Shown one piece after another: positions 53,812 through 63,416 of a stretch of DNA of 64,000 bases. A program made the position numbers and the translations under genes. The stretch covers positions 1,488,001 to 1,552,000 of the forward strand of contig OY776489.1 of assembly GCA_963675655.1 (NCBI GenBank), read 5' to 3'. A model generated the notes under the pieces. It searched no databases. It had not been told where the DNA came from and saw only the letters and a list, made by a program, of their open reading frames with translations. The stretch comes from CAXXOK01 sp963675655. Its GTDB lineage: Bacteria; Bacillota; Clostridia; Christensenellales; Aristaeellaceae. The first letter of the stretch is position 1. Each line of letters begins with the position of its first letter.

Positions 53812-53883
53812 TTTTCACCCGCCCCTTACTTCTTGTGGTAGTCTATTTCTCTCTTTATCATTGGACTACCTTTTTCGGGGGCA

Positions 53884-54265
53884 GGTCAGTAACAGCCAGC
53901 GTCGCCAAGCTAACCCGATTATCGCACTTGAGATGATGACAGCGATACCTGATAATGTTCCGGCGCCGTCAATGATTATTCGTGCAACAAAAGCTGCAAT
54001 AGCCACGATGATAGTCGGTATGGGGCCGAAAGTCAATGCTGTGACACTAATTAGGATAGACCGCGTATTAAAAAATAATCCCTGATTGCAGCGTGAAAGG
54101 AGCAGACATAATGATGATACAAATAATCGCGATAAAGCAACCACTTATATAGGGTTGGAGCCTACGCAAGCGAACCGAAGCCAAGTAAGTGAGCTCGTAT
54201 ATCATTGAAAGGCTAAGCAAGAGTGCGGCATTGTTGATTAATGCAAATTGAGCTTCTCTGTCCAT
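53884..54265 (-). pseudogene. LytS-type 5TM sensor, truncated by the IS and frameshifted
   Basis: ATG 54265 (MDREAQFALINNAALLLSLS) behind AGAGGTG. The hydrophobic repeats (YELTYLASVRLRRLQPYISG, SAPFTLQSGIIF, NTRSILISVTALTFGPIPTI) match the 5TM-5TMR_LYT sensor domain found in LytS-like kinases and GGDEF proteins. An extra T in a T-run near 54070-54075 shifts the frame after GIIF. The IS end at 53883 cuts off the output domain. Confidence 0.65.
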
Positions 54266-54274
54266 AGAACACAC

Positions 54275-54790
54275 CTCTCAATAATGTGAGGAAGGTTAAC
54301 AGCCATTATTTACGCTACATTCTTTGGCTGGCATGGTAAATCCTCATAGCAGTTCGGTCTGAAAGCGTAGAATCAGTTCAAAAATGAACCTAGGCGTCCG
54401 TGATATCTGGCAAGGTTGAAAGGTAAAGGTATTCTCGTTACGTCCTACTTATATATTATGTTCATTTCGCTATTCAAGCAAAATGTCCTGCACTTTCTTG
54501 ACGGGGGTTCCGGCTGTCTGTTATTGCGGTTTACAACCGCAAATATCATCAAGCCGTTTATACGCTTGCTTCGTGCTTTGCTCGCGCATACCCAGCCGTT
54601 CGCGAGTTGCGTTTGCGTCCTCTCGTACATTTCGGATGTCGGTTTTGATTTCATTAACCCGGCACCGATTGTATCTGGCGAATCCTTTCAACAAAATTCC
54701 CCGCTCTGTGTGAGTTATCATAACCCCGTTGCAAAACAGAGACGAATGCGTTAAAGTGACAATACCAACTCTCTAGGAGGACAAGCAACA
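54275..54790. other. Intergenic stretch before the arabinan regulator
   Basis: Frames such as 54521-54721 (minus) have no ribosome-binding site and no family resemblance. A weak promoter TTGCAA-17-TAAAGT (about 54730-54758) may serve the LacI gene. Confidence 0.35.
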
Positions 54791-55771
54791 ATGATCACCG
54801 TCAACCAGATTGCGAAAAAATGCGGTGTATCCAGAACCACGGTGATTCGCGCGTTGAACAATCAGGACCGTGTCAGTGAAAAAACCAAGGAGCGGATTTT
54901 AGCTGTCGCAAACGCGGAGGGATATCGGCCCAACCTGTTAGCGCGCAGCTTGAACAAAGGCCGAACCATGTCAATCGGCGTAATTACGGATAGCGTTAAT
55001 AACTACGTGTTTGCCGAATCATTGGATGCGATCAACAAAGAAACACAAAAACGGGGCTACTCCCTGAATATCGCGCTTCAGCAACGGGACCCTAAAAACG
55101 AGATGAAATTTCTTCAGGAAATGGCTGATCGAAAAGTTGAAGGGCTCTTGGTAACGGCTGTTAACCATGGCGCGCTGTATGAGCGCTTTTTGAAGTCTCT
55201 GGGGATACCGGTCGTATGCCTTGGCAACTGGGTTTCGGATGCGTTTTCCACGGTACTTGTTGACGAGCGGAACGCCGCAGAAGATGCGATGCGGCTGATG
55301 GCGAACCACGGTTACCAGCGGGTCGTTTTCATCTGCCCACCACTGGAAGATATGGCACGCTTGAACATTTATTCGCACCTGCAACGCAAAGCCGGTGTGG
55401 ATGCGCAACATGAGTTGTTTCGCGAAGTGATCACCATTGGTCATTCCGACTACTTGGAAGAGCTGGCGGCTGTGCTTTCAGCTAGCGAGGTTCGCACAGC
55501 CGTATTCTGTTCTGGCGATATTTATGCACTTACAGTGCTTCGGTGGGCGAAGGATCGTGGGATGGACATTCCTCATAGCATTGGCTTAATGGGGTTTGAT
55601 GATATTCATGTGTTAAAATACGTCGATCCGCCGCTTAGTTCAGTTTCCACCAACGTTGAGGGAATCGCAAAAGTGGCTGTATCTCACCTCATGACGTTGA
55701 TTGAGGATTCGGATGTGCCGCCTCAAAAGCTCTACCTTAACTATCGAGTGATTGATCGAGAATCACTTTGA
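54791..55771 (+). CDS. LacI-family regulator of the arabinan operon
   Basis: 326 residues behind AGGAGG. Helix-turn-helix TVNQIAKKCGVSRTTVIRALNN then YRPNLLARSLNKGRTMSIGVI, and a type-1 periplasmic-binding fold (VDERNAAEDAMRLMANHGYQR; LMGFDDIHVLKYVDPPLSSVST). Two similar palindromes, one right after its stop and one overlapping the start of the next transcript, are its likely operators. Arabinose or an arabino-oligosaccharide is the likely effector. Confidence 0.9.
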   Translation: MITVNQIAKKCGVSRTTVIRALNNQDRVSEKTKERILAVANAEGYRPNLLARSLNKGRTMSIGVITDSVNNYVFAESLDAINKETQKRGYSLNIALQQRDPKNEMKFLQEMADRKVEGLLVTAVNHGALYERFLKSLGIPVVCLGNWVSDAFSTVLVDERNAAEDAMRLMANHGYQRVVFICPPLEDMARLNIYSHLQRKAGVDAQHELFREVITIGHSDYLEELAAVLSASEVRTAVFCSGDIYALTVLRWAKDRGMDIPHSIGLMGFDDIHVLKYVDPPLSSVSTNVEGIAKVAVSHLMTLIEDSDVPPQKLYLNYRVIDRESL

Positions 55772-55783
55772 TATTCGATATGG

Positions 55784-55803
55784 TATGCGTACACGAATAC
55801 ATA
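55784..55803 (+). promoter_or_regulatory. Upstream operator of the arabinan operon
   Basis: TATGCGTACACGAATACATA, an imperfect palindrome that shares TGCGTACACGA with the perfect one 158 bp downstream; the spacing would permit looping. Confidence 0.55.
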
Positions 55804-55901
55804 GTACATGAAATGGCGTGCTGAACAAGTGCGATTGATGTAGAATTTGCATGAAATTAGAGAGAATATTAGTGCAATACTAACATTTATACAAAGTGCT
55901 A

Positions 55902-55930
55902 TTGACAGCGGTCAATCGGCTGAGTATGAT
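55902..55930 (+). promoter_or_regulatory. Arabinan operon promoter
   Basis: TTGACA (55902-55907), 17-bp spacer, TATGAT (55925-55930). Confidence 0.8.
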
Positions 55931-55941
55931 ATTGATGAATG

Positions 55942-55961
55942 GTGCGTACACGAGTACGCAC
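55942..55961 (+). promoter_or_regulatory. Main operator of the arabinan operon
   Basis: GTGCGTAC-ACGA-GTACGCAC, a perfect 8+8 palindrome starting 12 bp after the -10 box, so a bound repressor would cover the transcription start. Confidence 0.75.
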
Positions 55962-55997
55962 AGAATCGTTACCTTAGATAAGGAAAGGGGTGCCTCT

Positions 55998-57287
55998 ATG
56001 AAATCCTTCTCTCACTGCACCTTTGGCAGAGTGATCGCCTTTGCTCTGACCATGACCCTGCTGCTGACCAGCTTCGGCGGTGCACTTGCATCGACGGCGG
56101 AGCCCATTACCATTAAGTTTTGGAATAGCTTTACCGGAGCAGATGGGGATCAGCTTGTGGAACTGGTTGACCGTTTCAACCAAACCAATGCGTATGGTAT
56201 TAAAGTGGAAATGGATATTTCCGCGAATTTTGCCGATCAGCTGACCTCCGCGTTGGCTGCCGGAACGGGTCCCGCACTGGTGCTCATGTCTAATGCGATG
56301 CGGTATCAATACGATGGTTACCTGCAAGATGTCTCCGACATATTTACACAAACCGGCATGGACAAGAGCGACTTTATCCAGAGTTATCTGGATTACTGCA
56401 TGGACGGTAGCGCTATGTACTTGGTACCTTTCCAGATCGTTGGATATTACCTTTTTTGGAACAAAGACCTCTTCACCGCTGCTGGACTCGATCCGGAAAA
56501 AGCCCCCGCAACTTGGGATGAATATGCCGAGTTTGCAGCGAAGTTGACCGACTCGACTAAAAATGTTTACGGTTCTGGCCTTTGCTACAACTATCCCTAC
56601 CAGCTGGCGCATGCGATGCAGCGCTTTGGTGGTTTAAGTGTTACCCAAAAGGATGGCAATTGGCAGGCGAACTTCGCGGGTAATGAAGGCTATGCCAAGT
56701 TCCTGACCACCTTCAAGAAGATGATCGACGATGGAGTTAACCCGATAGAAGCCGATACCGATCCGATGATGATGGCGGGGCAGATCGGCATGACCGTTTC
56801 CGGTCCCTGGATCACTGGCGGTCTGGATACTGCGGGCATCCAGTATGGCATCTCTCTGTTACCGAGGGGCGACGCTGGCGACATGAACTCCGTCGAAGTG
56901 CTCGGCTTTGGCGTGCCTACCGTAGCAACGGATGCGGAAAAAATCGCAGCATATCGCTTTATCCAATGGTGGAATACCGAGGATAGCAACGGCAGCAGCC
57001 CCGCGCTGGAGTGGGCAACACAGAATGGCTTCCCCGCCTATACCTATTCCGTACAGGGCAAGGACAGCTACCAGAGCAGTGAAAAACTGCGCATCACGTC
57101 CTCTGCCGATCCCGCCGCGCCCACCGATTTCTTTGTGGACTCGCAGTTCCCGGATACCGGCGCCATGCTATTTGACGTGCTGGCTCCGCTGGTACAGAGT
57201 GTTGTGTTCGACAATGCGGATGCGACCGATGCGCTGGCCGCTGCGCAGACAACTGCTGATAGCGTAGTCGCCAAGTACAACCAGTAA
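55998..57287 (+). CDS. Extracellular solute-binding protein, arabino-oligosaccharide importer
   Basis: Start ATG 55998 (MKSFSHCTFGRVIAFALTMT); signal peptide cleaved near ALA-STA, without a lipobox at that site. 429 residues, family 1 binding protein: ITIKFWNSFTGADGDQLVEL, VPFQIVGYYLFWNKDLF, MAGQIGMTVSGPWITGG. The GH51/GH43 neighbours point to arabinan-derived oligosaccharides as ligand. First gene of the operon, followed by a stem-loop. Confidence 0.9.
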   Translation: MKSFSHCTFGRVIAFALTMTLLLTSFGGALASTAEPITIKFWNSFTGADGDQLVELVDRFNQTNAYGIKVEMDISANFADQLTSALAAGTGPALVLMSNAMRYQYDGYLQDVSDIFTQTGMDKSDFIQSYLDYCMDGSAMYLVPFQIVGYYLFWNKDLFTAAGLDPEKAPATWDEYAEFAAKLTDSTKNVYGSGLCYNYPYQLAHAMQRFGGLSVTQKDGNWQANFAGNEGYAKFLTTFKKMIDDGVNPIEADTDPMMMAGQIGMTVSGPWITGGLDTAGIQYGISLLPRGDAGDMNSVEVLGFGVPTVATDAEKIAAYRFIQWWNTEDSNGSSPALEWATQNGFPAYTYSVQGKDSYQSSEKLRITSSADPAAPTDFFVDSQFPDTGAMLFDVLAPLVQSVVFDNADATDALAAAQTTADSVVAKYNQ

Positions 57288-57297
57288 TCCTACGCGC

Positions 57298-57328
57298 AGC
57301 CGGACGGCACGTTGCGTGCCGTCCGGCT
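57298..57328 (+). terminator. Attenuating stem-loop after the binding protein
   Basis: A 14-bp stem (57298-57311 with 57315-57328, TTG loop) and a weak CTTT tail, in the same place as in the sucrose operon. Confidence 0.65.
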
Positions 57329-57356
57329 CTTTGATCGCAAGATGGAGGCTATGCCA

Positions 57357-58250
57357 ATGACACAAAGGAAAAGTGTGTTATCCTATTTCAACAAGCCATC
57401 ACGATGCGCCTATTTCTTCGTTGCACCGTCCATTATTCTGCTATTAGTGTTTAACGTCACTCCATTGCTTGCCTCCTTTGGGCTTAGCGTTTCCAAGGCT
57501 TCTATGACCCTCAACGATATATCCTATGTAGGGTTTGATAACTTTATTCGCGCGTTTTCAGATGCACGGTTTTTAAACAGCCTCAAAGTAACGCTCATCT
57601 TCACGCTACTGGAAGTGCCGCTGCAAGCCTTTGGTGCAATGATTATTGGTGCGCTGGTAGCACAGAACAACCGATGGAACAAGGTGCTTCGAGCAGTCTT
57701 TTTTTTACCGGTCATCTGTTCGGCAACCGTAATCGGCATCATGTGGCGGATGATTCTTCATTCCAACGTTGGTATCATCACCTACGCGCTCAGCGCGATG
57801 GGTTTTGGCAGAATCAATTTCATGAACAGCGCTCAAACGACAATCTTTGTGGTTGCCTTTCTATCGATTTGGCGCAGCTTTGGGATATCCGCTATTATTT
57901 ACGTAACTGCTGTGCAGCAGGTGAGCCCTTCGCTGTATGAAGCGGCGGATTTGGATGGTGCGGGGCGCATCCGCCAGTTTTTCCATGTAACGGCGCCCTC
58001 GATCCGCTCCACGTTTTGGTTTGTTCTGATGACTCGTTTTGCTGGTTCACTACAGATATTTGACATCATCTATGTTTCTACTGGCGGCGGGCCTAACTAT
58101 ACGACAGAATCTACTGTTACCTATGTGTATAGCCGTGCGTTTTCATCCGGCGGCGATATGGGGTATGCCTCGGCAATGTCTATGGTATTGTTTGTGTTCA
58201 TTATGCTAATTACGATCCTCATGTACTGCAAAATGATTCGGGAGGAATGA
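57357..58250 (+). CDS. Carbohydrate ABC transporter permease, MalF type
   Basis: 297 residues, six spans; the start chosen is ATG 57357 (MTQRKSVLSYFNKPSRCAYF), 8 bases after GGAGG; ATG 57351 is too close to that site. EAA loop: YEAADLDGAGRIRQFFHVTAP. Partner of the next permease. Confidence 0.9.
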   Translation: MTQRKSVLSYFNKPSRCAYFFVAPSIILLLVFNVTPLLASFGLSVSKASMTLNDISYVGFDNFIRAFSDARFLNSLKVTLIFTLLEVPLQAFGAMIIGALVAQNNRWNKVLRAVFFLPVICSATVIGIMWRMILHSNVGIITYALSAMGFGRINFMNSAQTTIFVVAFLSIWRSFGISAIIYVTAVQQVSPSLYEAADLDGAGRIRQFFHVTAPSIRSTFWFVLMTRFAGSLQIFDIIYVSTGGGPNYTTESTVTYVYSRAFSSGGDMGYASAMSMVLFVFIMLITILMYCKMIREE

Positions 58251-58253
58251 GCA

Positions 58254-59090
58254 ATGAACAAGCATAACAAACGGCCGCTATGGGCCGCCATCCCCACGCA
58301 GTTGCTGTTGATCATCTTGGCTCTGCTAGTATTGATACCGCTGGTTTGGCTCGCTTTCAGCACATTCAAACCTGAGAAGGAGATCATCTCCTGGCCGCCT
58401 ACCTTCTTTACCCATACGTTCACATTGGCAAACTTCGAAACTGTCAACAAGCGCATTGATATTATACAGTATATTCTCAACTCGGTGATTTACGCATTTG
58501 GTACCACGGCGATGGCGGTGGTTGTCAATAGTCTTGCCGGCTACGCGTATGCACGTATGAAGTTTAAGGGCAAGAATGTACTGTTTCTATTAACGCTGGC
58601 AACGATGATGGTACCGTTTCAGGTGATTATGGTGCCGTCGTTTCTGGTGGTGTTCAAACTGGGGATGTACAACACCTATTGGGGGCTGATGATACCGCGT
58701 GTTGCTGTTGCAGCATCGATATTCATGATGCGCGCGGCTTTCTCCGTGATCCCCAGTGAGCTGGAGGATGCGGCACGGATAGATGGGCTCAACGAGATCG
58801 GTATCTTTGCGCGCATCATGGTGCCGCAAGTACAGGCTACGTTGGTATGCATGGTGGTATTGAGTATCAACGGTTCATGGAACGACTTACTTTGGCCAAT
58901 GCTTGTGGCAACAGATACCAATATGCGCACACTTGCCAATGGGCTTGCGCTATTTGTAGGCCAGCATACTATTCAATATGGCGCGGCCTTTGCGGGCGCA
59001 TTAATATCAATTCTGCCCATGTTCCTGCTTTACTTGCTTGGACAGCGATACTTTGTCGAAGGCATGGTAGGCTCAGGATTAAAGGCATAG
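58254..59090 (+). CDS. Carbohydrate ABC transporter permease, MalG type
   Basis: 278 residues, six spans, with LEDAARIDGLNEIGIFARIMVP (EAA loop) and QRYFVEGMVGSGLKA at the end. Start ATG 58254, 3 bp after the MalF-type stop. No ATPase gene in the operon. Confidence 0.9.
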   Translation: MNKHNKRPLWAAIPTQLLLIILALLVLIPLVWLAFSTFKPEKEIISWPPTFFTHTFTLANFETVNKRIDIIQYILNSVIYAFGTTAMAVVVNSLAGYAYARMKFKGKNVLFLLTLATMMVPFQVIMVPSFLVVFKLGMYNTYWGLMIPRVAVAASIFMMRAAFSVIPSELEDAARIDGLNEIGIFARIMVPQVQATLVCMVVLSINGSWNDLLWPMLVATDTNMRTLANGLALFVGQHTIQYGAAFAGALISILPMFLLYLLGQRYFVEGMVGSGLKA

Positions 59091-59107
59091 ATTTATGAGG
59101 TGTTAGG

Positions 59108-60625
59108 ATGGATGTTCGGCTGATCAGTAATGCGTCCTTTTTACGGGGGACAATAGACCCAAGAATATTCAGCTCATTTTTGGAACATATGGGACGCGTT
59201 ATTTATACGGGGATTTATGAGCCCGGGCACAAAACCTCGGACGAAGATGGATTCCGTAAAGATGTGCTGAGCGCGACTCGGCAGATGGGCGTAGCATCCG
59301 TAAGATATCCGGGTGGCAACTTTGTTTCTAACTACCGTTGGCAGGATGGGGTAGGCCCCACCGAGCTACGGCCGCGTAGGTTGGAACTAGCTTGGCGTTC
59401 GGTGGAAACAAACACTTTTGGCCTTAACGAGTTCATGCGTTGGGCAGAAAAAGCCAACGCGCTTCCAATTCTTACAGTTAACCTTGGCTCACAGGGTATG
59501 GAAAACGCCTTGTCACTATTGGAATATTGCAACTTAAACCAAGGCACACAATACAGCGAAATGCGGCGCAGTCATGGCGTTGCCACGCCGTATCAGGTCA
59601 AAACCTGGTGCCTTGGCAATGAAATGGATGGACTCTGGCAGATCGGCCATAAAACGCCGCAGGAATATGGACGGCTGGCAGCAGAAACAGGCCGCGCTAT
59701 GAAGCGAATGGACCCCTCCATCGAATTGATTGCCTGTGGGAGCTCAAAATCGGATATGAGCTCCTGCCCAAGTTGGGATCTTGAGGTGCTTGAACATGTG
59801 TACGGCATCGCCGACTATCTGGCTTTGCACCAGTATTATGGCGGGCAGGAGATGGGTACGGCGAATTTTCTGGCGCAATCGCTGGATATGGAGGAGTATA
59901 TTGCCACGATACGCGCTGCCATCCAGGTGATGCGAAAAAAGACACTTAACAACAATCCGATGTACATCAGCATGGATGAATGGGGCGTATGGTCCAAGCT
60001 GGAGAACGCTATTGGACGCTCATTCGAACGCCATCCATGGCAGGTGGCGCCAGTTATTGACGAACAAGCTTATACCATGGAAGATACACTGCTATTCGCC
60101 AGTATGATGATGGCGATCCTGAAAAACGTGGATATTGTGAAAATCGCTTGTCAGGCGCTACTAACCAACATCAGCGCCTGCATTATGACCGAGCCGAACG
60201 GCGATATATGGTTACAACCTGTTTACTATGTCTTTGCACAGATTGCCCAATACGCACGGGGGCAAGTGCTTCAAATGGCGGACGCGAACATGCCCTATTA
60301 TACCTGCGATACGTGCGCAAAGGTGCCGGTGTTGGATCACGTGGAATGCCTTAGCGATGATGATAAAGAAGTGGTGTGCTTCATGGTGAACCGCTCCGAA
60401 ACCGAACCTGCGTCACTTCAATGGCAATTGGAGCGGATGAACCCTATCGCAATCGAAGCATTTACCCTCTTAACTGCCTCAGATAAAAACATCACCAATC
60501 GCCAGAACCATCAGGCAATCATGCCGCGGCAAGGGATGGGCGCAAGGTTTGAACAGGGTACCTGCACGGCAGAGATCCCACCGCTTGCGTTTGCGGTACT
60601 TCGCGTTTCATTACAACCATCGTAA
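59108..60625 (+). CDS. GH51 alpha-L-arabinofuranosidase
   Basis: Removes terminal arabinofuranose from arabinan or arabinoxylan fragments. 505 residues, no signal peptide, so it works inside the cell. Family marks: RIFSSFLEHMGRVIYTGIYEP, VRYPGGNFVSNYRWQDGVGP, LGNEMDG with the acid/base Glu171 and ISMDEWGVW with the nucleophile Glu291. The C-terminal beta-sandwich is complete. Lies 17 bp after the permease gene. Confidence 0.95.
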   Translation: MDVRLISNASFLRGTIDPRIFSSFLEHMGRVIYTGIYEPGHKTSDEDGFRKDVLSATRQMGVASVRYPGGNFVSNYRWQDGVGPTELRPRRLELAWRSVETNTFGLNEFMRWAEKANALPILTVNLGSQGMENALSLLEYCNLNQGTQYSEMRRSHGVATPYQVKTWCLGNEMDGLWQIGHKTPQEYGRLAAETGRAMKRMDPSIELIACGSSKSDMSSCPSWDLEVLEHVYGIADYLALHQYYGGQEMGTANFLAQSLDMEEYIATIRAAIQVMRKKTLNNNPMYISMDEWGVWSKLENAIGRSFERHPWQVAPVIDEQAYTMEDTLLFASMMMAILKNVDIVKIACQALLTNISACIMTEPNGDIWLQPVYYVFAQIAQYARGQVLQMADANMPYYTCDTCAKVPVLDHVECLSDDDKEVVCFMVNRSETEPASLQWQLERMNPIAIEAFTLLTASDKNITNRQNHQAIMPRQGMGARFEQGTCTAEIPPLAFAVLRVSLQPS

Positions 60626-60636
60626 GGAGCAGAACA

Positions 60637-61578
60637 ATGCAGTTGCCAAATGAAGCAAAGCCGTGGATATTGAACCGCGCCGACCCTTACGTGCTGCGTG
60701 CTGACGATGGCCGGGTGTATTTTCTGGCTACCGTACCGAGTTATGATCATATTTGCATTCGCCGCGCCGCTACGCTGGATGGTTTACCTGAGGCTCCGGA
60801 AACTGTGCTGTGGAGGCGCCATGAAAGTGGGCCGATGAGCTGCCACATCTGGGCACCGGAGTTGCACAGGCTGAAAGGCAAGTGGTATATTTATTTTGCA
60901 GCAGGCGAACGGGAGAACCCATGGGATATAAGGCCTTATGTGCTGGCATGCGACGGGGAAGACCCCATGACCGACCCATGGCGTGAGTGTGGTAAAATGC
61001 AGGCGGCCGATGATGATCCGTTCTCGTTTACCGATTTTTCACTGGATGCAACAGTCTTCACCATTCACAATCGTACCTATTTTGTTTGGGCGGAGAAAGT
61101 AAGCGTGGGGCGAAAGATTTCGAACCTCTATATTGCAGAAATGGAATCGCCTACGCGTTTGAAAACGGCGCAGGTACTGTTGACAACGCCGGATTATGCT
61201 TGGGAAAGACAAGGATTCTGGGTAAACGAAGGGCCTGCGCTGTTACGGCGTGACGGCAGGCTGTTTATAACATACTCCGCCAGTGAAACGAGCGCTGCTT
61301 ATTGTGTGGGGATGCTCACCGCACGCGAGGATGCAGACTTGCTGGATCCTGCTAGCTGGATAAAATTGCGCGACCCTGTGCTTATGACCGATGACGTGCG
61401 TTGCCTGTACGGCCCGGGGCATAACTGTTTTACCACGGACGAACAAGGGCAAGACGTGATCGTATACCATGCGCGCACCTATGAAGAGGTAGTAGGGGAC
61501 CCACTGGATGATCCAAATCGACATGCTTACAAACGCATAGTCACTTGGTCTATGGATGGATGGCCGCAATTTTCGTGA
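60637..61578 (+). CDS. GH43 arabinosidase
   Basis: 313 residues, intracellular five-bladed propeller enzyme. Likely catalytic residues: Asp16 in NRADPYV, Asp137 in FSLDATVF (pKa modulator) and Glu198 in WVNEGPALL. It probably trims alpha-1,5-linked arabino-oligosaccharides as an exo-enzyme; beta-xylosidase activity also occurs in the family. It starts 11 bp after the GH51 gene behind AAGGAG and ends the operon. No clear terminator follows. Confidence 0.85.
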   Translation: MQLPNEAKPWILNRADPYVLRADDGRVYFLATVPSYDHICIRRAATLDGLPEAPETVLWRRHESGPMSCHIWAPELHRLKGKWYIYFAAGERENPWDIRPYVLACDGEDPMTDPWRECGKMQAADDDPFSFTDFSLDATVFTIHNRTYFVWAEKVSVGRKISNLYIAEMESPTRLKTAQVLLTTPDYAWERQGFWVNEGPALLRRDGRLFITYSASETSAAYCVGMLTAREDADLLDPASWIKLRDPVLMTDDVRCLYGPGHNCFTTDEQGQDVIVYHARTYEEVVGDPLDDPNRHAYKRIVTWSMDGWPQFS

Positions 61579-61767
61579 TACAGGTTATGTTGGTTTATTT
61601 CGCAAGCGAGTAAACATGCTAGAAGAAAGCTACGCAATGACCTTATGAAAACGACTACCTGAAACCTTGTTGATCGCATACCCATTTACAATACTCTGCC
61701 ACATACCTTAAGCCTCTGTTGGATTGCGCTAGTCTCCTTGGGGATTTAATATTATCAGGGAGGATTT

Positions 61768-63416
61768 TTATTCCCCGACGATCTCCCTGGCACGCTGCAA
61801 CGCGCTTCCGAGGTGCTCGCAGCAGTTATCTGCACCGATTTTTTGCAGAAAACCTGCCTTGTTGAGCATTGCTTCTGGTTGGGTATTCAGGTGCGAAAGT
61901 ACCATTGTGATTCCCCACATACTGCATCCTACGCAGATCTGTTCCAACGCATTCAGGGCGGTCAGGTCGATGCTGTTGACCGAACGCATCCGCAGGATCG
62001 TACATTTGCAATCTGTCATGTATAGGTTACGGGTTGACTTATCTGCGACACTGAAGAACAGTGGACCATCCTGTTTATACACACGTGTAAAAGCTGGGAC
62101 TTCCACACCGCTTTCGGTTTCCATATGGTCTGCATCTACCCATGCACGTACGCCTGTTTCGTCCGTCATACGTTTGACAAACAGGATGCATACTAAAAGC
62201 ATCCCCACGCCGATCGCTACCACCAGTTCAAACACCACCGTCAGTAAAAAGGTCGTTACAAGCACCAAAATATCACTCTTTGGAGCAGTTTACAAATCCG
62301 TACAAAGGTATACCAATCACTCATGTGATAAGCTACGACAAATAGGATAGCTGCGATTACCGGCATGGGAATTAAAGCTGCATAAGGCATCAGAATCAGT
62401 AGCACTAGTAGCAATACCATGGCGTGCGCCGTACCGGCAATCGGTGTGCGACCGCCGTTGCGTACATTGGCTGCGGTTCGGGCAATAGCACCTGTGGCGG
62501 GGATACCGCCAAACAGGATGGAAACGATGTTGCCAAGCCCCTGTGCCACAAGCTCCATGTTGGAGTTGTTGTGGCTATTGATCATACCGTCCGCAACAAC
62601 ACAGCTCAGTAGAGATTCGACGGCCGCCAGCAGCGCGATGGTTACCGCATCTGGAAATATGGCTGCAATTCGGCCGTAGCTGAGTGTTGGCAGGTGAAGA
62701 GTTGGGAAACCGCCACTGATGGTGTACAAGTCTCCGATCGTATTCACCTGCATGTGAAAACCCTTGACCATTACGATTCCGATCACCACCGCAATCAACG
62801 ATGCGGGGATACGCTTGCTCACCCGAGGCCAGAGGATCAACACTGCCAGTGCCACGACACCAACGATCACTGCCGAAGGGATCAAGATGTAGAGGTTCTG
62901 TATCAGTACGTGTAGTTTATCAAACGTTTCCACCGCGGTGGCCCCGCTAGGGTACGTAATGCCCGCAAAATCTTTGATTTGTCCGACCAGAATGCTTGCC
63001 GCGATGCCTGCTGAAAAACCAATAGTGATCGTAAAGGGAATGAAGCGTATCAGCGATCCAAGCCGAAATACACCCATGAGTATCAGTATGATCCCTGCCA
63101 ACACTGTCGCGATCATCAAACCGTCCATACCGTTTTTGGTTACGATACCCGCGACAATCGTAGCAAAAGCAGCCGTGGGCCTAGCAATTTGCACACGACT
63201 CCCGCCCAGCAGCGAAATAATGAACCCTGCAAAAATGGCGGTATAAAGCCCTTGCTCTGGTTTCACGCCGGATGCCGGCGCCAGCGCGATGGAAAGCGGT
63301 AGCGCAATAATAGCAACGATTATACCAGCAGTAAGATCTTTGATAAACTGTTCTCGAGTATAGTGTTTCATGACGGGTATCAGCTTGGGCTGAAGTTGTT
63401 GTATGATCTCAAACAT
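61768..63416 (-). pseudogene. SulP-family anion transporter, broken by one-base frameshift
   Basis: The N-terminal part (from ATG 63416, MFEIIQQLQPKLIPVMKHY) has the SulP core: TAGIIVAIIALPLSIALAPASG, PTAAFATIVAGIV, FGGIPATGAIARTAANVRNGGR. It ends early after FVRICKLLQRVIFWCL. In the next frame the protein continues APKSDILVLVTTFLLTVVFELVVAIG and ends with a STAS domain (TILRMRSVNSIDLTALNALEQI). The break is near 62292: three A where KTAPKSD needs four. Such transporters carry sulfate, bicarbonate or other anions. A sequencing error could also explain it. Confidence 0.85.

Larger units (their letters stand above)
52797..53883 (-). mobile_element. Degenerate IS3-family insertion sequence (IS407-like group)
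   Basis: The ends are imperfect inverted repeats: TGTCCCCCGAAAAGTGATCC (52797-52816) and, on the other strand from 53883, TGCCCCCGAAAAAGGTAGTCC. No matching target duplication is seen (TGGG to the left, GGTC to the right). It carries broken orfA and orfB. At 1087 bp it is about 150 bp shorter than usual, in line with an internal deletion in orfB. 52741-52796 just outside looks like the end of a different element (CTACCCCCGATAGTTGTGCC) of unknown kind. Confidence 0.75.

Noticed and set aside
54521..54721. Possible 66-residue minus-strand protein with a coiled-coil look
   Set aside because: No ribosome-binding site or promoter, lies in decayed island DNA; kept only as intergenic.
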